DNA from: Corallococcus sp. AS-1-6
GTDB taxonomy: Bacteria; Myxococcota; Myxococcia; Myxococcales; Myxococcaceae
Length of the DNA: 64,000 bases
Assembly (NCBI RefSeq): GCF_020037015.1
Contig: NZ_JAIQDE010000039.1
Location: forward strand, 1 to 64,000
Direction: 5' to 3'
Shown here: positions 15,912 to 23,365 of the stretch, in pieces
How positions within the stretch are numbered: position 1 is the stretch's first letter
Layout of the letters: the number at the start of each line of letters is the position of its first letter
Program-made: the position numbers and the translations under genes
The notes under the pieces: model-generated
Databases searched by the model: none
What the model was told of the DNA's origin: nothing
Seen by the model: only the letters and a program-made list of their open reading frames with translations

Positions 15912-17130
15912 GAGCGTGGCCGGCGCCTCCGCCGCCACGCCGGGCCTGCAGCGCCGGGTGGAGGCGGTGGTGTTCCTCACCGTGTTCCTGGACCTGGTGG
16001 GCTTCGGCATCGTCATCCCGATGCTGCCCTTCTACGTGCAGTCCATGGGCGGCTCGGCGCGCACGGTGGGCATCCTGCTGGGGTGCTTCAGCTTCACGCA
16101 GTTGCTCGCCACGCCGCTGCTCGGGCGCTACTCGGACCGGCACGGGCGGCGGTCGGTCATCCTGCTGAGCCTGCTGGCGAACGCGGTGGCGATGGCGCTG
16201 TTCGCGCTGGCCAGCCACCAGCGGCTGCTGCCGCTCCTGTTCGCGTCGCGCATCCTGGCGGGGGCCACGTCCGGCAACATCGCCGCGTGTCAGGCGGCGC
16301 TCGCGGACGTGACGACGAAGGAAACGCGCGCGAAGGCCATGGGGCGCATTGGCGCGGGCATCGGCCTGGGCATGGTGCTGGGGCCCACGCTGGGCGGCCT
16401 GTTCTCCGGCCTGGGGCCGTGGGTGCCGCCGCTGCTCGCCGGAGCCCTGGCGCTGGTGGGCTTCGCGGGCGCGCTCCTCGCGATGCCGGAGACGCACCCG
16501 GTGGAGAAGCGCGTGGCGGCGAAAGCCCAGACGCGCTGGTCCGCGCTGCGGGACGCGCCCCAGCGCAAGGCCCTGGGGATGGTGCTGGGGCTGTTCTTCG
16601 CGGTGTTCCTGTCCATGACCACGCTCCAGGTGGCGTTCGCGCTGCTGGTGCAGGCGCGGCTGGGCTGGGGCTCCAAGGAGGTGGGCTACACCTTCGCGGT
16701 GGTGGGGGGCCTGGGCATGGTCATCCAGGGCGGGCTGATTGGCCCGCTGTCGCGCGCGGCGGGTGAGTTCCGGCTGCTCATCTGCGGAGCGCTCCTGCTC
16801 GCGGGCGGCATGGCGGGGCTCGCGGTGTCTCACCAGGCGCTCGCGATGATGGCCTCCGTGGTGCTGGTGGGCGTGGGGACGGGCTTCCTGCAGCCCTTGA
16901 TTTCGAGCCAGGCCTCCCAGGTCGCCCCGCCGTCCCAACAGGGCGCCGTGCTGGGTCTGGCGCAGTCGTGCGGTGGGCTGGCCCGCACGGTGGGTCCGGT
17001 GGCGAGTGGCTGGATGTATGCGTCATGGAGCACCCAGGCCCCCTTCCTGACGGGCATGGTGTCGGCGCTCGCGGCGGCGGTGCTGGGCGTGCTCCTCCAT
17101 CGGGAAACCGGCGGCGACGCGGGGCGCTAA
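15901..17130 (+). CDS. MFS transporter, TetA-like (12 TM)
   Basis: This 409-residue protein has about 12 hydrophobic segments. It carries the MFS motif A, LLGRYSDRHGRRSVILL, after TM2, and the DHA1 motif LDLVGFGIVIPMLPFY in TM1. These place it with drug/H+ antiporters of the TetA type. It overlaps the epimerase gene by 11 bases and ends the operon that begins with the acyltransferase. It may export a lipid-linked or small hydrophobic compound; the substrate is unknown. Confidence 0.88.
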   Translation: MAAESVAGASAATPGLQRRVEAVVFLTVFLDLVGFGIVIPMLPFYVQSMGGSARTVGILLGCFSFTQLLATPLLGRYSDRHGRRSVILLSLLANAVAMALFALASHQRLLPLLFASRILAGATSGNIAACQAALADVTTKETRAKAMGRIGAGIGLGMVLGPTLGGLFSGLGPWVPPLLAGALALVGFAGALLAMPETHPVEKRVAAKAQTRWSALRDAPQRKALGMVLGLFFAVFLSMTTLQVAFALLVQARLGWGSKEVGYTFAVVGGLGMVIQGGLIGPLSRAAGEFRLLICGALLLAGGMAGLAVSHQALAMMASVVLVGVGTGFLQPLISSQASQVAPPSQQGAVLGLAQSCGGLARTVGPVASGWMYASWSTQAPFLTGMVSALAAAVLGVLLHRETGGDAGR

Positions 17131-17268
17131 AGCCTTTCAGACCCACCCGGGTCCCTGCCTTCCCGGCAACGCCATACCTCCTTTGGGGGGCTTGTCTTCA
17201 CCCGACCCGTGGGAGCAGTCTTTTGCTCACGAGGGGGCGGTGAGGCCATCACTCCCGGGGGGTAGTGC

Positions 17269-18486
17269 TTGCCATTGGCGGGAGAAGTCGCGCTGCTGGA
17301 TGCGTTGGACCGTCAGGCCCGGCGCCGGGCGGAAGGCATCGCGACCCTGAGCGTGTTGGAGGGACCGGAGGCCCTGGGGGGGACCCTCTGGAGTCAGTGG
17401 GCGGCGCGGCACGGGCTGACGGTGGTGGAGGTGTCCGGGGAGGACCCGCACGAGGCGGCGCTGGGGTGGGCCCGGGCGCTGGCGGCGACGCGGGACCTGG
17501 GAGCGGACGCGGAGGCGCTGGCGACGTTCAGCCTGACGGCGGCGAATCCCAGACACACGCCGGTGTTCCGGGGAAAGACAGCCCATGAGCGGCGCGTGTT
17601 GCTGGACGCGCTGCCGCCGCCCGCGGTGCTGGCGGACGCCACGTGGGCGCTGTGCCGGGAGCTGGTGATTGGCCGTGAGGCGGTGGAGCCAGGAACGCTC
17701 CCGGAGGCCGTGCGCACGGCGTTCGCGAGGAACCCGGGCGCGGGGCTGCGCGCGTTGCACGCGCTGGTGCCGCCCGGGCAGGCCCCCGTGGTGCGAGTGG
17801 CGGTGGGGGAGGCGCCATCGTGCCGGGGGCTCCAGGTGGCGGGGGCGTTGAGCAGCGCGGTGCCGGCGCTCGCGGTGGCGTGCGTGGTGTCCAGCGAGGC
17901 ACTGGGGGCGTTCCTGGCGGGCGGGGAGACGCGGCTGAAGGCGCTGGTGCGCGAGGGCGTGCTGGAGGTGCCGGAGGAGCCCTCCGAGACCGCGAGCGCG
18001 GTGGCGACGCTCCGGAGGCTGGAGCGCGCGGGGGCGCCCGAGCAGCAGCGGGTGAGCGCCGCCGAGGTGGCGCTGGCGGTGCTGACGGGCGCGGGCGAGG
18101 CGGGCGCGGACCGGGCGCGGAGCAAGGCGGAGGCGTACCTGCGCGACCGGCTGGAGGAGCACTCGCGCACGGCGGGCCTCTTCGAGCTCAACGCCCGGCT
18201 GCGCCCCGAGGACAGGCGCAGTTGGGAGGTGGACCTGCTGTGCCGCTCGCTGCGCATCGCGGTGGAGATCGACGGCTACCACCACTTCCAGGATCCGGAG
18301 CGGTTCCGCCGCGACCGGCGCAAGGACCTGGACCTGCAGCGCGAGGGCTACTGGGTGTACCGGCTGCTCGCGACGGACGTGCTGTCCCGGTTGGAACACA
18401 TCCTCCACACCCTCGACACGTTGATTGAAGCCCGCGGGCACGCGCCTGGCGGGCGGGAGCCACGACATGGACACCGACACTCCTGA
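17269..18486 (+). CDS. DUF559-type PD-(D/E)xK nuclease with degenerate P-loop-like N-terminus
   Basis: This 405-residue protein starts at TTG, the first possible start after an in-frame stop at 17263, with GGGGGG upstream. Residues about 319-385 match DUF559/very-short-patch-repair-like nucleases: WEVDLLCRSL carries Asp322, RIAVEIDGYHHFQDP carries Glu333 and Asp335, and EGYWVYRLLATDVLSRLEHI completes the fold. Residues 1-300 look like a degenerate AAA-type ATPase. GPEALGGT at 32-39 sits where GxxxxGK[ST] would be but lacks the lysine, and VVEVSGEDPHEAALGWARAL follows as after a Walker A strand. It is the first gene of a cassette with a winged-helix-like protein and a HerA-like ATPase, an arrangement typical of defence systems. 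The target of cleavage is unknown. Confidence 0.8.
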   Translation: MPLAGEVALLDALDRQARRRAEGIATLSVLEGPEALGGTLWSQWAARHGLTVVEVSGEDPHEAALGWARALAATRDLGADAEALATFSLTAANPRHTPVFRGKTAHERRVLLDALPPPAVLADATWALCRELVIGREAVEPGTLPEAVRTAFARNPGAGLRALHALVPPGQAPVVRVAVGEAPSCRGLQVAGALSSAVPALAVACVVSSEALGAFLAGGETRLKALVREGVLEVPEEPSETASAVATLRRLERAGAPEQQRVSAAEVALAVLTGAGEAGADRARSKAEAYLRDRLEEHSRTAGLFELNARLRPEDRRSWEVDLLCRSLRIAVEIDGYHHFQDPERFRRDRRKDLDLQREGYWVYRLLATDVLSRLEHILHTLDTLIEARGHAPGGREPRHGHRHS

Positions 18487-19477
18487 TACCCGGATTCAGG
18501 GCCTGGCCCTGGCCTGGCTGGCGACGCGCTCGGAGAAGAAGGCCGGCACGCGCACCGAGCTGGCGAAGACGCTGCACGCGTTCGTGGAGCACCGCTGGAG
18601 CCGGGGCGAATGGACCGGCCGGTTCGACGCGCTGCTGACGGAGCTGCTGGAGGACAAGCTCGTGGAGGCCCGGGGCCGTTCGGGGCTGGCGTTGACGGGG
18701 GCGGGCCGTCAGCAGGCGTTGAAGTTCCTGCGGGTGGATTCCCCCAAGGGGCTCACGTGGAAGCGCGTGAAGCAGCAGCACCTGCTGGCGAAGGGGCTGG
18801 GCCTGCCGGGCTCCAAGTCCGCGCTGGGGCGCTTGTCGGACGCGGACGGCGTGCGGGCGCTGGTGCTCAAGCGGGCGCACCAGGTGGAGGGGCCGGAGAC
18901 GCCGACGCTGGCGCAGGTGCGAGACCGACTGCTGTGGCGGCGACTGGGCGTGGAGACGGACGAGGCGTTCACGCTGCGCGCGGTGCAGGCGCACCTGCTG
19001 GGCAAGCTGCTGGACCAGGAGGTCCGCGACCCGAAGCGCGGCGTGGAGCAGTTGGCCGCCCGCGCGGTGGGGGCGCCGCGGGTGGACGCGGAGGTGGTGC
19101 GGATGGCGGCGCTGCGGCAGTGGGTGCTGGCGGAGGCGGACAAGGCCTCCGTGCCCAGGCCGAAGCCCGTGGAGGCGCCCGTGCAGCCACTGCCCACGGA
19201 TACCGCGTCGTTCGCCACGCGGGTGCTGGACGCGGCGAGGGGCATCCCGCCCTCGGGCCGCTTCGGGGACAACAAGGTCTTCATCTCCCACGTGTGGAAG
19301 GCGTTGCAGCCCGAGTGGGCGGACCGCCCGGCGTTCAATGAGGCCCTGCTCGCGGCCAACCGCGCGCATGAGCTGGCCCTGGGGCGCGCGGACCTGCTGG
19401 CGGCCATGAACCCCCGGGACATCACCGAATCCGAAGTGCGCACCGTCGGCGCCACCTTCCACTTCGTCGTCCTTTAG
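18467..19477 (+). CDS. Cassette middle protein, probably winged-helix, function unknown
   Basis: This 336-residue protein overlaps the nuclease gene by 20 bases, with its own GGGAG ribosome site, and is followed after 25 bases by the ATPase gene. It is almost all helical and charged. Residues about 15-85 (RTELAKTLHAFVEHRWSRG, FDALLTELLEDKLVEARGRS, GLALTGAGRQQALKFL) look like a winged helix. A second helical region spans about 90-210, and the C-terminus (FGDNKVFISHVWKALQ) contains HELALGRADLLAAMNPRDI. The last segment could be another winged helix. No catalytic motif is seen. A DNA-binding or adaptor role between the nuclease and the motor is inferred from position only. Confidence 0.75.
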   Translation: MDTDTPDTRIQGLALAWLATRSEKKAGTRTELAKTLHAFVEHRWSRGEWTGRFDALLTELLEDKLVEARGRSGLALTGAGRQQALKFLRVDSPKGLTWKRVKQQHLLAKGLGLPGSKSALGRLSDADGVRALVLKRAHQVEGPETPTLAQVRDRLLWRRLGVETDEAFTLRAVQAHLLGKLLDQEVRDPKRGVEQLAARAVGAPRVDAEVVRMAALRQWVLAEADKASVPRPKPVEAPVQPLPTDTASFATRVLDAARGIPPSGRFGDNKVFISHVWKALQPEWADRPAFNEALLAANRAHELALGRADLLAAMNPRDITESEVRTVGATFHFVVL

Positions 19478-19502
19478 CTGAATCCCTCTCAGGAGCCTCT
19501 CC

Positions 19503-22500
19503 ATGTCCAAAGACGCCCGGCTGCAAGCGTTCCTGTCCGATGGCCCCGAGATCTTCAACAGCGTCCAGCAGGGCCAGACGCTCTGGAAGCGGGATCCGTT
19601 CGACGTGCCCTCCATCAACGCCCCGGCACGCGCGGCGTTCGAGCGGCTCGTGAAGCGCGCCACCGCGCAGACACCGCCCGAGGACGGGAGGATCCTCCTC
19701 TTGAAAGGGGACTCCGGCAGCGGCAAGACGCACCTGGTGCGTGCCTTCCGCAACAGCGTGCACGAGAGCGGCAGGGGCTACGTCGGGTATCTGCCCATGA
19801 CCGTCGATGTGACGCACTACGACCGGTACATCCTGTCGGAAGTCATCGACTCGCTGGAGAAGCCGTACGACCACGGACATGTCGAGGACACGGGGTTGAT
19901 GCTGCTGTCCGAGGCCGTGCTCAAGCGCTGCAAGAACATCTTCGCAGCCAACATTCCCGAAGAGGACCTCCTCGATGACGAGGAGTTGCACGGCAACATC
20001 CGCGCGGTCGCGGACGACCTGCACGCGGACCCTGCGTTCCGGAACATCGACGTCAACCTCCTGCGCGCCCTGCTCTGCCTCCAGCGCCGCGAGGCCCGCT
20101 TCCACCACCGCATCGTCCAGTGGCTGCGCTGCGAGGAGATGTCACCGGAGGACCGGGCCATCATCGGCAACCTGGTCCCGCGCAACACCGAGGAGTCCCC
20201 CAGCCGGATGCTCATCCAGTTGGGCCAGCTCATGGGCATCTTCGGCAAGGCGATGGTCCTCTGCGTCGACCAGGTGGAGGACATGCTCGACTTCGAGCAG
20301 CGGCCCCAGATGGAGCCCTCCTTCCGCCGCGCGATGAGCACGCTGGTCGCGCTGGCGGCGCAGGTGCCCACGGCCGTCGTGGTGGTCTGCTGCCTCTCCG
20401 ACTTCTGGACGGCGACGCGCATGCACCTCAACCGCGCGATGCTCGACCGTATCGAGCGCAATCCCGACCCCGTGGACCTGGAGATCAACGTCACCGCGCA
20501 GACGGGGCGGGACATCGCGGCCCGCCGGCTGAAGTCCCTGTACGAACAGCAGGGCATCGCGTTCAACCCGGCCCAGCCCACCTACCCCATTCCGCCCCAG
20601 GGCTTCGAGCTGCTGAGCGGACAGCGGACGCGCGACATCCTGAACGCCTGCCACCGCTACCGGGAGCAGGCCATCCAGGACGGCAAGCTGCCGGCGGCGT
20701 TCCCCCTGCCGGAGAAGAAGCAGCCTCCCGCGAAGGGAGTCACCGTCATCACGCAGACGCCCCCTGCGCCGGACCTGGATCAGGCCTGGACGGACTTCAA
20801 GGCCCGGTTCAAGGAGCGTGTGCCGGAAGAGGACGCGGAGATCGCGGCCCTGCTCGACTGGGGCATCCAGGTGAGCGCGGAGGAGCTGGGAGGCGCCACC
20901 CGCTTCCGGGTGGAGCCCCTCGGGGACGACGCGCTCGACGTCACGCTCCAGCCGGGGAACACCCACCTCTACGTCGCGATCTGCAACACCACCTCCCGGG
21001 GTGGACACCTGGCGAGGCGGATGGAGAGCGCCATCAGGGCTGCGAAGAAGAGCCTGCCGGTGCTCGTGCGCTCCACGGAGTTCCCCGGGGGCCTGGGCAC
21101 GCTGGTGGCGGACCAGACCGCGGTGCTCCACCGCAAGGGCGGCAGACGCGCGGTGGTCGGCCCCAGCGACCTGCGGGAGCTGCTCGCGCTGAAGGCGTTC
21201 CGCAAGCAGCACGACGAAGCCGCGTTCCTCGGCTGGAGCCGCGTGGCCCGCCCCGTGACGCGGCTCCAGGGCATCACGGACCTGCTGGCCCTGGAGAAGT
21301 ACACGCCTTCCACCACGGTGGCCGTGGCGTCCGCCACGCCCGTGCCCAGCAAGGCCGGCACTTCAAGAGAGGCCTCCGTGACGGACGGGGTCAACGAATG
21401 GGAGGTCACTCCCGCGGGCCCCATCCTGCCGCACACGCCAGAGGAGCCCACCCCCACGGCCGTCGCGGAAGAAGCGCCCAGGCCCCCGAAGAAGGGCGAA
21501 GGGACCAAGGCGCCGAAGAAGGAGGAAGGCCCCAAGGGCCAGATGCGCGTGGGCGTCTCCGAAGGCGTCTTCACCAACACCGTCTACGTTCAGGCGGATG
21601 AGCTGAACAAGCACAGCGCCTTCCTCGGGGGTCCTGGCAGCGGCAAGACGACGCTCGCCCTGAACCTCATCGAGCAGTTGGTGATTCAAGGCGTCCCCGC
21701 CATCCTCGTGGACCGCAAGGGCGACCTCGCCGCGTATGCGCGCGACGAGTCGTGGGAGGAGGAGCTGGACGACCCGATGATGGTCGAGCGCCGCAAGCTG
21801 CTGCGGGAGCGCGTGGACGTGGCGCTCTACACGCCGGGCCGCTCGGACGGACGCCCGCTGTCGATTCCGGTGGTGCCCCGGGGGCTCGACAAGCTCTCGC
21901 CCGAGGAGCGCGACCAGATCCTCCAGCAGGCGGCGGACGCCCTCTCCACCATGCTGGAGTACAAGAGCAGCCAGAAGGACAAGGCCGCGAAGGCCCTGCT
22001 GGCCCTGGCGCTGCGCCTGCTGGTGCAGCGCCCGTCCGGCAAGGAGATCACCCTGGACCTCATCCAGCGCTTCGTCGCCGCGCAGGACATGACGCTCGTC
22101 CAGGAGGCGCATGGGCTGGATGACAAGGTCTTCATCAAGCTGGCCCAGGACCTGGCGACGCTGCGGCTCAACGCGCAGAGCCTGCTCTCCAACACCGGGG
22201 AGAAGCTCGACATGAACGAGCTGCTGGGGCTGGGGGCCGCGAAGGTGCCGGGCAAGACGCGGCTCACCATCATCAGCACCAAGTTCCTGGGCGGACTGCA
22301 CAGCTCGCTGTTCTGGGTGTCACAACTGCTGGTGGAGGCCAACCGCTGGGCCAGCCAGCACCCGTCGCCCAGGCTCCAGGCGGTCCTCCTCTTCGACGAG
22401 GCGGACATCTACCTGCCCGCGGTGGGCATCCCCGCCACGAAGCAGCCCATGGAGAACCTGCTCCGGCGAGCGCGTTCGGCCGGCGTCGGCGTGATGCTCG

Positions 22501-22802
22501 CGACGCAGAGCCCCGGCGACCTGGACTACAAGTGCCGCGACAACGTGCGCGCCTGGTTCGCGGGCCGGGTGAAGGAGGAGACCGCGCTCCGCAAGCTCAA
22601 GCCCATGTTCTCGGAGGCGCGCGTGGACGCTTCGGTTCGCCTCCCGGCGCAGAAGACAGGTCAATTCCATGTCCTGCGTGAAGGTCAGGTGGAACAGCTC
22701 AAGGCAGACCGGAACATCATCAAGACAGAGCAACTGTCCGAGGAAGAAATCCTCCAGCTCGCGCACCGCTCCGGGGAGCAGGGCATCCGCAACGCGGGGT
22801 GA
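19503..22802 (+). CDS. Double P-loop ATPase with C-terminal HerA/FtsK-like motor
   Basis: This 1099-residue protein has two nucleotide-binding modules. The first (residues about 40-400) has a Walker A at 69-76 (GDSGSGKT) and AMVLCVDQVEDMLDF as a Walker B region, resembling AAA/STAND-type ATPases. A middle region (about 420-610) has mixed alpha/beta content, HLYVAICNTTSRGGHLARR, of unknown fold. After a Lys/Glu/Pro linker, the C-terminal module has Walker A GGPGSGKTT (709-717), Walker B VLLFDEADIYLP (Asp965-Glu966), an arginine-rich region (MENLLRRARSAGVGVMLATQ) and the SPGDLDY turn typical of HerA and TraD/VirB4-like hexameric motors. Such motors pump DNA or partner with nucleases in repair and phage defence. 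The start has AGGAG eight bases upstream. It forms one cassette with the two preceding genes. Confidence 0.85.
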   Translation: MSKDARLQAFLSDGPEIFNSVQQGQTLWKRDPFDVPSINAPARAAFERLVKRATAQTPPEDGRILLLKGDSGSGKTHLVRAFRNSVHESGRGYVGYLPMTVDVTHYDRYILSEVIDSLEKPYDHGHVEDTGLMLLSEAVLKRCKNIFAANIPEEDLLDDEELHGNIRAVADDLHADPAFRNIDVNLLRALLCLQRREARFHHRIVQWLRCEEMSPEDRAIIGNLVPRNTEESPSRMLIQLGQLMGIFGKAMVLCVDQVEDMLDFEQRPQMEPSFRRAMSTLVALAAQVPTAVVVVCCLSDFWTATRMHLNRAMLDRIERNPDPVDLEINVTAQTGRDIAARRLKSLYEQQGIAFNPAQPTYPIPPQGFELLSGQRTRDILNACHRYREQAIQDGKLPAAFPLPEKKQPPAKGVTVITQTPPAPDLDQAWTDFKARFKERVPEEDAEIAALLDWGIQVSAEELGGATRFRVEPLGDDALDVTLQPGNTHLYVAICNTTSRGGHLARRMESAIRAAKKSLPVLVRSTEFPGGLGTLVADQTAVLHRKGGRRAVVGPSDLRELLALKAFRKQHDEAAFLGWSRVARPVTRLQGITDLLALEKYTPSTTVAVASATPVPSKAGTSREASVTDGVNEWEVTPAGPILPHTPEEPTPTAVAEEAPRPPKKGEGTKAPKKEEGPKGQMRVGVSEGVFTNTVYVQADELNKHSAFLGGPGSGKTTLALNLIEQLVIQGVPAILVDRKGDLAAYARDESWEEELDDPMMVERRKLLRERVDVALYTPGRSDGRPLSIPVVPRGLDKLSPEERDQILQQAADALSTMLEYKSSQKDKAAKALLALALRLLVQRPSGKEITLDLIQRFVAAQDMTLVQEAHGLDDKVFIKLAQDLATLRLNAQSLLSNTGEKLDMNELLGLGAAKVPGKTRLTIISTKFLGGLHSSLFWVSQLLVEANRWASQHPSPRLQAVLLFDEADIYLPAVGIPATKQPMENLLRRARSAGVGVMLATQSPGDLDYKCRDNVRAWFAGRVKEETALRKLKPMFSEARVDASVRLPAQKTGQFHVLREGQVEQLKADRNIIKTEQLSEEEILQLAHRSGEQGIRNAG

Positions 22803-22927
22803 GTCCACCCGGGTCGTGCATCCAACACACCCCAGGCATTTGAGAGCCTTTGCGCCCACCCACGGACCTTCGCGCGCGCCAACGTGGCACCATCGCCAGG
22901 CAGCCCCCCCTCTCTCCTGGAGACACC

Positions 22928-23218
22928 ATGCGCCGTTCATTGATGCTGGGTCTTGCCGTCGTCGGACTTCAGTTTGGCTGTGGAATGGACGAAGCCGAGC
23001 AGCGCGCGGCCTCGGAGCCGGAGAGGCGCGTTGACGCGCTCTACCGCTGCACGACCGACTCCTTGACCATCTATTACAGCGACGCCACGTACACGACGCA
23101 GGTCGGCTCGGATCGGTGCTTCTGCGGCAGGGCTCCCTTGCGAACGGGCCAGATGACCGACTACGCGCTCACGGGATTCAGTGAGGACTGCCCCGGGTTC
23201 GCGCCGGCGGCCCAGTAA
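22928..23218 (+). CDS. Small predicted lipoprotein
   Basis: This 96-residue protein has a lipoprotein signal: MRRSLMLGLAVVGLQFGCG, with the cysteine at residue 18. The mature part has four more cysteines and the motif SLTIYYSDATYTTQVGSD, a pattern I associate with short secreted myxobacterial and actinobacterial proteins of unknown function. The start has CTGGAGAC upstream. It follows the ATPase gene after 125 bases but is not obviously part of that cassette. Confidence 0.7.
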   Translation: MRRSLMLGLAVVGLQFGCGMDEAEQRAASEPERRVDALYRCTTDSLTIYYSDATYTTQVGSDRCFCGRAPLRTGQMTDYALTGFSEDCPGFAPAAQ

Positions 23219-23233
23219 CCCTCCGGCACCGAA

Positions 23234-23268
23234 GCCCGCGGGCAGGGGGGCGCTCCCCTCCCGCGGGC
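23234..23268 (+). terminator. Strong stem-loop after the lipoprotein gene
   Basis: GCCCGCGGG at 23234-23242 pairs perfectly with CCCGCGGGC at 23260-23268, with further internal AGGGG/CCCCT pairing. There is no T-run, so termination is likely but not certain. Confidence 0.5.
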
Positions 23269-23365
23269 GCAACCGGCCCCCGAGCAGAGCACCGTCCCCG
23301 CGCGGCTTCTCGCGGCAGTGGCTCCCATACTTCCTCCAAGTGTCTTTCATGGAGGGATGGGAGGA

